Shown piece after piece: positions 24,511 to 32,224 of a stretch of 64,000 bases of DNA; the first letter of the stretch is position 1, and each line of letters begins with the position of its first letter. The stretch is from positions 88,495-152,494 of the forward strand of contig CAZIJH010000001.1 of NCBI GenBank assembly GCA_964539655.1, in the 5' to 3' direction. This stretch comes from CAZIJH01 sp964539655. GTDB taxonomy: Archaea > Aenigmatarchaeota > Aenigmatarchaeia > CG10238-14 > SCSR01. The notes under the pieces are model-generated. The model had not been told where the DNA came from, did no database searches, and saw only the letters and a list, made by a program, of their open reading frames with translations. The position numbers and the translations under genes are program-made.

Positions 24511-25389
24511 CTAAATATAAATTAAAAATATTCCCGCAACGATTGCCAGCGATCCTAAAAATCTTATTTTCGAATGGTTTTCTTTCAGAACAAGCCATCC
24601 CAGAAATACTGTGAAAAGTGGCAAGCTTCTTGAAACCGGGAGAACCTCGGACGCATTTCCGACGGTGAGAGCGGTGAACAACAAGAAAGTTCCGACGGTT
24701 GCGGATATAGACGAAAGCAGCATCACGAGTGTCAATTTCCTGCTCGAGAAAATATTCCTGCCGACTTTTACCAGCCTTTTGAAATCGGTAACAGAATTTA
24801 ATGTTACGAAGCTGATCGCCGCGAAAGAGGACATCAGAAGGTTCAGCGTCGACGGGTGCACGCTCGCCGCCGCGGATTTCGAAAATATCCCCCATATCGC
24901 GAGGGACACGGCCCACACCGTCAGGAATGCGAACGCCTTGGACATCTTTGGAACTTCTATCCTTCCGTTCGTCAAAACAAAGTAGCTTCCCAGAATTATC
25001 GCAGCCGTCCCTGCGTAATCGTAAACGCTTGCGATCTCGTTCAAAACAAATACAGAAAGTGCGAACGCGAGAAGTATCGTCATGCTCTGTCCGACGGGAA
25101 CTATTTCGGAAATGTCTCCGGCCTTCACGGCGAAGAAGTAGCCTAGTCCCGTGATGGTGTACAGGATCCCGAGCGGAATTATGTAAGCGACGAAGCTAGA
25201 ACCGTCGACAAATACCGCCTGCCCGATCGATAAAACAATCGCGCCTGCGACAGCCGCGTTCGCCAGGAATCTGTAGGCCGAAAGGCTGAGCGGATCTATC
25301 TCCTTGTTCCTGAGAATGATCTTGTCGAACATGGTGACGAGCGAATGCAGGAACGCGTACAGGACAGCCAGCGCGAGCCAGAATACCAT
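24511..25389 (-). CDS. EamA/DMT-family transporter
   Basis: The 292-residue protein has ten predicted helices arranged as two five-helix EamA repeats. The paired motifs are SEIVPVGQSMTILLAFALSVFVLNEI in the first half and SEVLPVSRSLPLFTVFLGWLVLKENHS in the second. DMT transporters export or exchange metabolites such as amino acids or nucleotide sugars; the substrate is unknown. The gene is unlinked to an evident pathway. Confidence 0.88.
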   Translation of the reverse strand: MVFWLALAVLYAFLHSLVTMFDKIILRNKEIDPLSLSAYRFLANAAVAGAIVLSIGQAVFVDGSSFVAYIIPLGILYTITGLGYFFAVKAGDISEIVPVGQSMTILLAFALSVFVLNEIASVYDYAGTAAIILGSYFVLTNGRIEVPKMSKAFAFLTVWAVSLAIWGIFSKSAAASVHPSTLNLLMSSFAAISFVTLNSVTDFKRLVKVGRNIFSSRKLTLVMLLSSISATVGTFLLFTALTVGNASEVLPVSRSLPLFTVFLGWLVLKENHSKIRFLGSLAIVAGIFLIYI

Positions 25390-25510
25390 TACAACAATTT
25401 CTCCAGTCAGAATTTAAGTTAATTATTATTCTATTTTAATTCGAAAATTTCGTCATAAATATTGGTATGATTTGAGGTTATATATAATTTTTATCAAAAT
25501 ATTTGTATAT

Positions 25511-26998
25511 ATGAATAAAATAAATCCTTATTCAATTTTTACCTTTATTTTAATAATATTATTACTGCCACTTTTCTTAAATTTTAAATTTAATTTAATA
25601 GGTACGTTTTTCAATTCATTTTCTAATATTTTTATAATATTCTTTTCATTAGGATGTTTGGTTTTACTTTCAGAAATTAAATTTTCATCAAAATCTAATA
25701 TAGATCTTAAACTGTTAATATGTGTTCTACTTTTAATGTTCTATGTTTTTATTTCTTCTACTGCCAGTAATGCTTTTTTAATTTTTCAAAATCAATATCT
25801 TCAAAGTCAGATATTATTTTTTCCTGAAATAGCTAATCAATTTGTTCCTGCTTCGATGGTTACTTTACTTCTTTTTTTACGTCTTTTGATTTATCTTGAA
25901 AAAATATTTGAAAACAAAATTTTTCAGGATTCTATATTTAGAAATTATTTGGAGTATTTTCATACTACTCCTTCAAAGTTAATTCAAAAGTTGAGAGGTA
26001 TTCTTTTTGGTTTTATTGGAAGTCTTTTATTAGTTTTATTATTGGTTTCAAACTTAACTTTAATTCAATTTGGTCAATCTTCTCAATATTTTGATTCAGT
26101 AATTTTCGCTTCAATTATCTATTCGTTTATAGCAGTTTTGATTGAATTGATTTTTTATCAATCAAGTTTGATAAAACTTAATCTAAATAAAATCATTCTT
26201 AATAATAAGAAAAATATTTTAACTAAAGAAACATACATCAGTCCAACCAAAAAGCGTCAAATATATTTTGTAACTGCTTTTGTATTAATTAGTTTTGTTA
26301 TTGGAATTTATTATTTAGTTAGTATAATTCCAGACATCAAACATTATAATTATGATTTTGATCTCAAAGGACAATTGATTATTAGTCAAATAACAACATA
26401 TCCTGTAAATTCATCATTTAAATTAACTAATTTGTTATTGAATGATGATACACAATTAATTATACCTGAATTCAATTGGAAAGTTTCAAAAGACACTCTA
26501 AAAAGCTATAATTTGCTTCCTGAGTACCTTTCGATAATTAATGTTACATCGACGAATTTCAGATTCTGGTATAATGACAGTCTTGAAAAGACAAATCTAA
26601 ATTTAACTGATACTATAACAGAATATTTTGATACTATTTATGATGAAATAATTTTATACCAATTTTCAAAAAGTTCTTTTAATAATATCAGTATTTTTAC
26701 AGCAAGTTTTTCATCAAATTCATATAAATTTTTTATAAGTAAAAATGGGTCTAGTATCAATTTTGTGCGCGTAGATGAAATCAATGGAAATATAGATGTT
26801 ATTTATCTGATTTCTGAAAATGAAGATTTTCTGAATTCGTTACAAAAATCCATTTTAATTAAAAATAGATTTGAAAATATCTATACAATAAATAAAGATT
26901 TGAATAATGGTTATAGTAATTATTTGATTTCTCCTCTATACTGTATAATTGATGAAATGAATGGTAATTGGAATAGTGTTTATTGTGGGCTTGCTTAA
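25511..26998 (+). CDS. AT-rich polytopic membrane protein of foreign composition
   Basis: From the ATG giving MNKINPYSIF, with the TATA-like GGTTATATATAA about 30 nt upstream, the product has 495 residues. The N-terminal half has about seven hydrophobic helices (to residue 275). The rest is an Asn/Ser-rich soluble domain. Codons are overwhelmingly A/T-ending (AAT, ATT, TTA), unlike every neighbour. No family is recognised. It abuts tRNA-Glu, a common place for acquired DNA. It reads as a recent arrival. Confidence 0.75.
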   Translation: MNKINPYSIFTFILIILLLPLFLNFKFNLIGTFFNSFSNIFIIFFSLGCLVLLSEIKFSSKSNIDLKLLICVLLLMFYVFISSTASNAFLIFQNQYLQSQILFFPEIANQFVPASMVTLLLFLRLLIYLEKIFENKIFQDSIFRNYLEYFHTTPSKLIQKLRGILFGFIGSLLLVLLLVSNLTLIQFGQSSQYFDSVIFASIIYSFIAVLIELIFYQSSLIKLNLNKIILNNKKNILTKETYISPTKKRQIYFVTAFVLISFVIGIYYLVSIIPDIKHYNYDFDLKGQLIISQITTYPVNSSFKLTNLLLNDDTQLIIPEFNWKVSKDTLKSYNLLPEYLSIINVTSTNFRFWYNDSLEKTNLNLTDTITEYFDTIYDEIILYQFSKSSFNNISIFTASFSSNSYKFFISKNGSSINFVRVDEINGNIDVIYLISENEDFLNSLQKSILIKNRFENIYTINKDLNNGYSNYLISPLYCIIDEMNGNWNSVYCGLA

Positions 26999-27043
26999 TT
27001 TTTCAGAAATATGCTCTTCTCTAGAGTATGATTTAAAGAAGAG

Positions 27044-27118
27044 TGCTCCCGCCGGGATTTGAACCCGGGTCTCAAGCTCGAGAAGCTCGAATCCTTGACC
27101 GGACTAGACGACAGGAGC
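27044..27118 (-). tRNA. tRNA-Glu(CTC)
   Basis: The acceptor stem GCTCCTG/CGGGAGC (one G-T pair) has discriminator A. The D-arm contains TAGTCCGGTCA, and the anticodon stem CGAGC/GCTTG carries loop TTCTCGA with anticodon CTC. The T-arm is CCGGG-TTCAAAT-CCCGG. No intron is seen. It overlaps the upstream extension of the next plus-strand frame, which is why that gene's start is placed later. Confidence 0.93.
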
Positions 27119-27157
27119 GTCGCTTTTAAAGTATTTGAAAGTTCTCAATTTATTAAT

Positions 27158-28135
27158 ATGTTTCTTCCAGACGCGCCGGAGTTCAAGGGCATCTCGGGAT
27201 GGATAAACAGCGAGCCGCTGAGCATTCGGAAGTTGGGCAGGAAAATTCTGCTGATCGATTTCTGGACGTACTCGTGCGTGAACTGCATACGCGACATACC
27301 CCATCTGAAAGAGTTGCATGCGAAGTATTCCGACAAAGGCTTGATTGTTATCGGCGTGCACACTCCCGAGTTCGAGTTCGAAAAGAATCCTGAGAACGTG
27401 AAGGCAGCCGTCAAGAAATACGGGCTCGAGTATCCGATCGCGCTTGATCCTGAAAACACGACATGGAATCTTTACGGCAACCAGTATTGGCCCAGGAGAA
27501 TTCTTGTCGATGCTCGCGGAAAAATGAGGGCGGAACATGTCGGTGAAGGCGGGCACGAAGGAATGGAACAAAAAATTATCGAGCTGCTTGCAGAGATCGG
27601 AGTTGAAACCGGCGAGAAAATAGAAAGGCATCCGGTCGACAGAAATAAACTTTACGAGATTTCCAAAAAAATAACGCCCGAGATTTATCTGGGCAGCAGG
27701 AGAAGCAAGGGATTCGGAAATTCTCAGGTATGCATTCCTGGCACGTGCATGCGCTTCATAGACAGGGGGGACCACCAGCAGAATTTGGTTTACCTCGGCG
27801 GCGACTGGGAGCAGCGTTTCGAATTTGTAAATCATCCGACCAACGAGGAGGCTTATGCTGTTTTGAAATACACTGCAAAATCCGTGAACGCTGTTCTCGC
27901 GCCGAAGAAAGGAATGAGGCACAAGGTCTTCGTCACGCTGGACGGCAGTCCGCTCGACAGGAGCAACGCGGGGCGCGACATAAAGATCGACAATATTACA
28001 CATCAAAGCTATGTTCTCGTCGACAAGTCGGACATGTACGAGCTGGTGGAGACCGGAAGCATGCAGACCCACGAAATCAAACTGACTTCTGACTCTCCGG
28101 AATTCACGATTTACACTTTCACATTCGGCCCGTGA
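27158..28135 (+). CDS. DipZ-like thioredoxin-domain protein
   Basis: From MFLPDAPEFKG (325 residues; earlier codons lie inside tRNA-Glu) it has a TlpA-like thioredoxin domain. FWTYSCVNCIRDIPHLKEL holds the CVNC redox pair, followed by VIGVHTPEFEFE. A C-terminal beta-domain (about residues 170-325) resembles that of DipZ. DipZ joins these to a CcdA-type membrane domain; here that part is missing. It would exchange thiols and disulfides. It has no signal peptide, so a cytosolic site is likely. Confidence 0.83.
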   Translation: MFLPDAPEFKGISGWINSEPLSIRKLGRKILLIDFWTYSCVNCIRDIPHLKELHAKYSDKGLIVIGVHTPEFEFEKNPENVKAAVKKYGLEYPIALDPENTTWNLYGNQYWPRRILVDARGKMRAEHVGEGGHEGMEQKIIELLAEIGVETGEKIERHPVDRNKLYEISKKITPEIYLGSRRSKGFGNSQVCIPGTCMRFIDRGDHQQNLVYLGGDWEQRFEFVNHPTNEEAYAVLKYTAKSVNAVLAPKKGMRHKVFVTLDGSPLDRSNAGRDIKIDNITHQSYVLVDKSDMYELVETGSMQTHEIKLTSDSPEFTIYTFTFGP

Positions 28136-28213
28136 TTAATTTTGAAGATTCCCGTCCGCGAGGAATTATTTATATTCGAAACGCGATATAGTTTTTACAA
28201 AACATTATTTTTT

Positions 28214-28218
28214 GGAGG
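28214..28218 (+). promoter_or_regulatory. Shine-Dalgarno GGAGG fixing the PRC-barrel start
   Basis: GGAGG lies 8 nt before ATG 28227. It rules out the in-frame TTG at 28212, which would place the ribosome site inside the gene. Confidence 0.7.
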
Positions 28219-28226
28219 AAAACAAA

Positions 28227-28532
28227 ATGGCAATTTCGGTAAAAGACATCGGAGACATGGTCGGTAAGGACGTCTTCACTGCCAAGGGCTACTACGCAGG
28301 AAAAGTGACGGACATTGAGTTCGACCTCAGCAGGTTCAAGATACGCTCGCTTGTAATAGAGGCTGCGCGCGGATCTGTTCTCGGAAAGATGGTCGGAGGA
28401 AAGAAGGGAATAATAGTTCCGTACCCTGTAGTTCAGGCGATAGGCGACGTTGTGATGATAAAGCACGTCATCAGTTCCGACATTGGAGCCGAGGAAATAG
28501 CGAACCAGTCACAAGCAGTCGAGAGCGCGTAA
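28227..28532 (+). CDS. PRC-barrel domain protein
   Basis: The 101-residue protein is one PRC-barrel: KDIGDMVGKDVFTAKGYYAGKVTDIEFDLSRFKIRSLVIE, then IIVPYPVVQAIGDVVMIK. PRC-barrels occur in RimM, photosynthetic reaction-centre H subunit and the archaeal division protein CdvA. Standalone archaeal versions are common and uncharacterised. A TATA-like ATTTATATTC about 60 nt upstream plus a strong GGAGG suggests high expression. A PqqD-like gene follows after 68 nt. Confidence 0.85.
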   Translation: MAISVKDIGDMVGKDVFTAKGYYAGKVTDIEFDLSRFKIRSLVIEAARGSVLGKMVGGKKGIIVPYPVVQAIGDVVMIKHVISSDIGAEEIANQSQAVESA

Positions 28533-28600
28533 AATTTTCGATCGTGCTTGAACGTACCAGGTACTTACTTTAATTTGAAGAAAAAGTAAAAGTGTTGGTT

Positions 28601-28876
28601 ATGGAAATCGGACCGGAAGGCAAAAATCCAATAAAGGTGAAGGAGCTTCCTTTCGCAAGGGTAGGAGAGCTCTACATCCTGACTGATCCCGAGACAAAAA
28701 GTTCAATTCAGCTCGATCCCATTTCTTTCCTGATCTGGATTCAATGCGACGGCAAGACTTCTGTTGAAAACATCGTGGACGTTTTTTCCGTGAACGGCAA
28801 CCGCGACATAGTCAAGGCAGCGATAACCGGGGTGCTCGAGAAGCTTACTACAGGCGGATTAATTAAGTGGGTATAA
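28601..28876 (+). CDS. PqqD-like small helical protein
   Basis: The 91-residue protein follows the PqqD pattern: a short beta part, then LDPISFLIWIQCDGKTSVENIVDVF, AAITGVLEKLTTGGLI. PqqD-like domains carry peptide substrates to radical-SAM enzymes, but no radical-SAM or precursor peptide gene is adjacent. An alternative is a generic winged-helix fold. I start at ATG (MEIGPEG) rather than the TTG nine bases earlier. Confidence 0.6.
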   Translation: MEIGPEGKNPIKVKELPFARVGELYILTDPETKSSIQLDPISFLIWIQCDGKTSVENIVDVFSVNGNRDIVKAAITGVLEKLTTGGLIKWV

Positions 28877-28880
28877 TTTG

Positions 28881-29516
28881 TCAGCGTCCTAGGTTCGCCT
28901 GTCTGCTCGTGAGCCAGTTGTCCAGTATGATTTGTGTTTTTTGGTAGCCGAGTCCTGAAAGGTATTCTTTGATCTCCGTTTCCTTGATCGGATTTCTTGT
29001 AACTACGTTGGCTGTTACTTTTTCCTCGTCCAGAAAAACTATGTACTTTTTCACGATTTTGAAATCTCGTTGGTCGTCCCCGTTTCCCAAAAGAATCAGG
29101 TGAATGTACTTTAATGGAATATCGAGTTCTAAGCGTACTCCCTTGCCATAAATGAAATCTGGTCTCTTTAGAGGCATCTGGCCGATACAGCATTTGTCCA
29201 AAGGATATGCGCCACTGGAGTTTTCGCTATTCTGATTATTGTAATCTGTTTTTGGCATCCCGTCTTTCTTTTTGATTTCCATTCTTGTTTTTAACAGCTC
29301 GTCTAGATTATCTCTTGCTTCCTGAGTCTTTACAAACCTAATTGTTCCAAGTACGTCTCCTCCGAGCTGTTCGGTGTTAATTTTTATTATCGATTCGAGT
29401 TCTGCTTCGACTCTTACGAATTTTCCTCTTTTTATCAGATCTTCGTATAGGGATGTGGCTAAGTTAATTTGAGAAATCTGATTTGAAGTTGCAGTTTCAC
29501 GCGCATTTTCTACCAT
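28881..29516 (-). CDS. 211-residue protein of unknown function
   Basis: Not recognised. It is soluble, with a helical N-terminal part (residues 1-90), a Gly/Cys-containing middle (YPLDKCCIGQMPLKRPDFIYGKG), and an alpha-beta C-terminal part ending in a helix pair (IKEYLSGLGYQKTQIILDNWL). It is convergent with the PqqD-like gene, 4 nt apart. Ser/Thr and Asn codons in the middle are AT-rich. No function is proposed. Confidence 0.65.
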   Translation of the reverse strand: MVENARETATSNQISQINLATSLYEDLIKRGKFVRVEAELESIIKINTEQLGGDVLGTIRFVKTQEARDNLDELLKTRMEIKKKDGMPKTDYNNQNSENSSGAYPLDKCCIGQMPLKRPDFIYGKGVRLELDIPLKYIHLILLGNGDDQRDFKIVKKYIVFLDEEKVTANVVTRNPIKETEIKEYLSGLGYQKTQIILDNWLTSRQANLGR

Positions 29517-29614
29517 ATCCGCTACTTGAAAGATAAAATAGATAAGTTTTACTGTTGAGTTGGTTTGCAGAAAAATTGGAAAAAAATGAAATTAAAGAAT
29601 CGTGTGAAATATTT

Positions 29615-29680
29615 TTAAAAGTCTTCAGTGGATTCTTCTTCTTCCTCTTCTTCAAGAGGGTCCCATGAATTTTCGTCCAT
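29615..29680 (-). CDS. 21-residue acidic microprotein
   Basis: A 21-codon frame starts with ATG 7 nt after a strong GGAGGCG (29688-29694). It encodes MDENSWDPLEEEEEEESTED plus Phe. Ten Glu plus four Asp make it extremely acidic. It lies between ftsZ and the 211-residue gene on the same strand. The ribosome site is the main evidence; the coding case rests on it alone. It could be a leader peptide. Confidence 0.4.
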   Translation of the reverse strand: MDENSWDPLEEEEEEESTEDF

Positions 29681-29749
29681 TTTTTTTCGCCTCCGCTTGT
29701 GATTTTGTTTTTTTTGTGTCACGGATTTGTGGAAATTTTTGTACCCATT

Positions 29750-29783
29750 AAAAAGAAAAAAAAGAGGGTGGAGAATCTCCACC
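29750..29783 (-). terminator. Terminator of ftsZ
   Basis: GGTGGAGA/TCTCCACC makes an 8-bp stem (29767-29783) starting 8 nt past the ftsZ stop. On the minus strand it is followed by CTC and a long T-run. Confidence 0.7.
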
Positions 29784-29791
29784 ACTCGTTT

Positions 29792-30943
29792 TTAGCGAAT
29801 GATATCGATTCCCAAAGTCTGGCTTATCTCGCGAACCACCGGCTTCTCGTAGCTCACTGGTCCGAGGATGTACGGCGACTTGACTCCGGTTATTATGGAG
29901 ATCACCTGTACGCGCCCGTCGAATTCCGGAAGAATTCTAGCTCCCCAGAATACTTGCGCCTGCGGATCCAAGTGCTGAGCAACCGTCTCTCCGATCATGT
30001 TCACCTCGTCGAGCCTCAGGTCCGTTCCACCAGTTATGTGTACTAGAGCGCCTGTTGCTCCGGTGTAATCGACTTCGAGCAGCGGGTTCATCAAGGCCTT
30101 CGTGATCGCATCCTTTGCGCGATCGCTGCTGTTTGATTCTCCCACTCCGATTGCGGCGACTCCTCCGGCGTTCATGACGGATCTGACGTCCGCGTAGTCC
30201 AGGTTTACCAGGGATGGCAATGTGATTGTCTCCGTGATTCCCTTTACCATGCTTGCGATCAGCTCGTCAGCGACAGAGAATGCCTGCTGGATCGACATGT
30301 TGCCTGCGTACTTCAGAAGCTTGTCGTTCTCTATTACGATCACCGTGTCAGTGACCTGCCTCAATGCCGCGAGACCGTCTTCCGCCTTGCTTATCCTGGC
30401 TCCTTCTACTTTGAAGGGCATGGTAACCACGGCGATTACGATTGCGCCCATTGATTTCGCGATTTCGCACGCGACCGGCACGCTTCCTGTACCGGTTCCT
30501 TTTCCTAGTCCTGCTATTGCGAAGAGAAGATCCACTCCGTCGAGAAGCTCTTTTATTTCGTTCCTCGATTCTTCGGCGGATTTCTTTCCGACCTCAGGAT
30601 GACCACCGCAGCCGAGACCGCGAGTCAGCTCCCTACCTATCAGAATCTTCTTGTCAGCCTTACCCACAGCGAGATGTTTAGCGTCAGTGTTGAGAGAACA
30701 AGTCCTTGCTCCCTCGATGCCCATTTCAGTCAGGCGTGTGACAGTGTTCTGACCTGCTCCACCGCAGCCGATGACCGCGATGCTAGCCTTTTTGATAGCG
30801 AAGCCGAATTCCTGCTCGGCCAGCTTGTAGTAATCGACATTGCTGAAAGTCGCACCCGAAGTTGATTCGAGTTTGAATCTTTCCGTCGGTCGCTCTTCAG
30901 CGCCGCCTGCTTTCTTCAAAGCAGATTGTATTATTGAGTCCAT
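29792..30943 (-). CDS. ftsZ: Cell division protein FtsZ
   Basis: The 383-residue GTPase has the FtsZ fold: VIGCGGAGQNTV (residues 57-68), SLNTDAKHL, and the catalytic T7 loop NLDYADVRSVM. The tubulin signature is altered: AGLGKGTGTGS at 144-154 has Lys148 where GGGTGTG has Gly. FtsZ forms the division ring. It has no long C-terminal tail and no sepF or ftsA neighbour. A GGAGTGAT ribosome site is 6 nt before the ATG. It stands alone, ended by a hairpin terminator. Confidence 0.95.
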   Translation of the reverse strand: MDSIIQSALKKAGGAEERPTERFKLESTSGATFSNVDYYKLAEQEFGFAIKKASIAVIGCGGAGQNTVTRLTEMGIEGARTCSLNTDAKHLAVGKADKKILIGRELTRGLGCGGHPEVGKKSAEESRNEIKELLDGVDLLFAIAGLGKGTGTGSVPVACEIAKSMGAIVIAVVTMPFKVEGARISKAEDGLAALRQVTDTVIVIENDKLLKYAGNMSIQQAFSVADELIASMVKGITETITLPSLVNLDYADVRSVMNAGGVAAIGVGESNSSDRAKDAITKALMNPLLEVDYTGATGALVHITGGTDLRLDEVNMIGETVAQHLDPQAQVFWGARILPEFDGRVQVISIITGVKSPYILGPVSYEKPVVREISQTLGIDIIR

Positions 30944-30949
30944 TCCAAA

Positions 30950-31004
30950 TCACTCCTATCTTTTTCAAACTATAGTTTGTTGCATCGAAAACTGTTTTAT
31001 AAGC
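30950..31004 (-). promoter_or_regulatory. ftsZ promoter region with a 14-bp perfect palindrome
   Basis: From upstream to the gene: TATA-like GCTTATAAAACAG (30992-31004); the perfect palindrome CAAACTATAGTTTG (30966-30979), falling at the expected transcription start; and the Shine-Dalgarno GGAGTGAT (30950-30957). The palindrome may be an operator or a 5' hairpin. Confidence 0.5.
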
Positions 31005-31060
31005 TTTCGATATTTTATATCTTACAGAAAACGGATTGTAGAAAAATCACTGACCATGAT

Positions 31061-31160
31061 TTGAGACCTACATTGCGTTTGAAGACCCAAATTGACTCAA
31101 AGCTTAATTGACCAAATTAAGTTTGAAGCAACTGAAAGTTATAGACCCAAATAACTCTTT
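31061..31160. repeat. Hairpin-rich repeats upstream of ftsZ
   Basis: Three short inverted repeats each present GACC(C)AAAT: TTTGA...TCAAA around 31084-31092, CTTAATT...AATTAAG around 31110-31117, and GTTAT...ATAAC around 31144-31152. A related GAGACCTA is at 31063. No open frame of note covers this part of the 325-nt gap between ftsZ and the Yip1-like gene. Confidence 0.45.
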
Positions 31161-31267
31161 CTCGTTTTGCTATTTAAATGATTTCTACAATCCGATGTAT
31201 ATTTTCTTCCACATACTTCAAAAATTTTCGGAGGAAATTCAATTTATTTTTTTGTCAAAAAATAAAT

Positions 31268-32170
31268 TTATTGGCAAGTAGTTTCTGCAAAATTATTTTT
31301 CGGACAACCTTTTCCGCCAACCAGTATGTTGGTGTAATCCGGAGAGACGCCGTCAATAGTAGTCCCAGCCAAAGCTCCAGGTTCTGGATTTATGCGAAGC
31401 GAAATCTCGTCAATCGTGCTGTTTTTGTAAAATATTATTGCTGTTAACCCGTCATACGTTATTTGTCCGGTGTTTTCCACAGCCAAACTGATCTGCGACA
31501 AATCGGATTTGTAACTGCAGTATGTTATCCGAAGCTGTCCGTAGCTGCATAACAGACTGTTCTCAGTTTGATCAGCAATAGTATCGGTGTTAGAAGAAAT
31601 GGACGAAATCAGATACGAACTTGCCCAGTAAGCGAGGAATCCGGCTATCGTCATTGTTATCGCAATTACCGCGATTACTGGCATGAAAAGTATCCCGGCC
31701 GCCCTCAGCATGCTGACGTCGTGCAGCTTAGAGAGTCCCTTGATGTTCAGGTAAATGGAATAGATCGAAAATACCACTCCCAGCACCGGCACCCATCCGA
31801 AAATGTAGCTCGGGGTGTTCCCGTATATCAGCGCCTTGTAGGTCGCCGCGTAGTTTCCCCTGCCTTTCAGCAGCCTCGCGAAAATGTGAACGAAACCGAC
31901 AGAAAGGAAGGTTAGTAAGAGAGTTGCCGGGTAAAGCAGGATCAAAAATATTATCATCAAGCCGCCCAAAAATACCGACAGGATCTGGTTGAATCCCAGA
32001 ATTATTCCCGCAGAGACTATGGCCAAATCTATCAGCGAAAATATGGCAAGGTATACGAACGCTCCTTTGATGCCCTGCTCGTATTTTATTTTCTCGAAAA
32101 ATGCAGAAGGATTAGTCATTACGGTCTTGGCTTTCTCGACAAGCCCCATCTTTCCGGACGCCTCGTCCAT
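31268..32170 (-). CDS. Yip1-domain membrane protein with C-terminal extracellular domain
   Basis: From MDEASGKMGLV (300 residues) the protein has about five helices of Yip1 type (residues 35-210: PSAFFEKIKYEQGIKGAFVY, GVVFSIYSIYLNIKGLSKLH). A Ser/Thr-rich outer domain of about 90 residues with Cys pairs follows. A TATA-like GCTTAAATAG lies about 30 nt before this ATG, so a leaderless start is likely; the TTG 21 nt earlier is not. Yip1 proteins are generally of unknown role in prokaryotes. Confidence 0.78.
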   Translation of the reverse strand: MDEASGKMGLVEKAKTVMTNPSAFFEKIKYEQGIKGAFVYLAIFSLIDLAIVSAGIILGFNQILSVFLGGLMIIFLILLYPATLLLTFLSVGFVHIFARLLKGRGNYAATYKALIYGNTPSYIFGWVPVLGVVFSIYSIYLNIKGLSKLHDVSMLRAAGILFMPVIAVIAITMTIAGFLAYWASSYLISSISSNTDTIADQTENSLLCSYGQLRITYCSYKSDLSQISLAVENTGQITYDGLTAIIFYKNSTIDEISLRINPEPGALAGTTIDGVSPDYTNILVGGKGCPKNNFAETTCQ

Positions 32171-32224
32171 AGAATAAACTGAATTGCCCAACTATTTAAG
32201 CTGGCTGACTTCGGACTGGCATTT

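Noticed and set aside
27013..27042. Hairpin CTCTTCT...AGAAGAG after the AT-rich gene as a terminator
   Set aside because: The stem is only 7 bp around a 16-nt loop and is not followed by a T-run; too weak to call.
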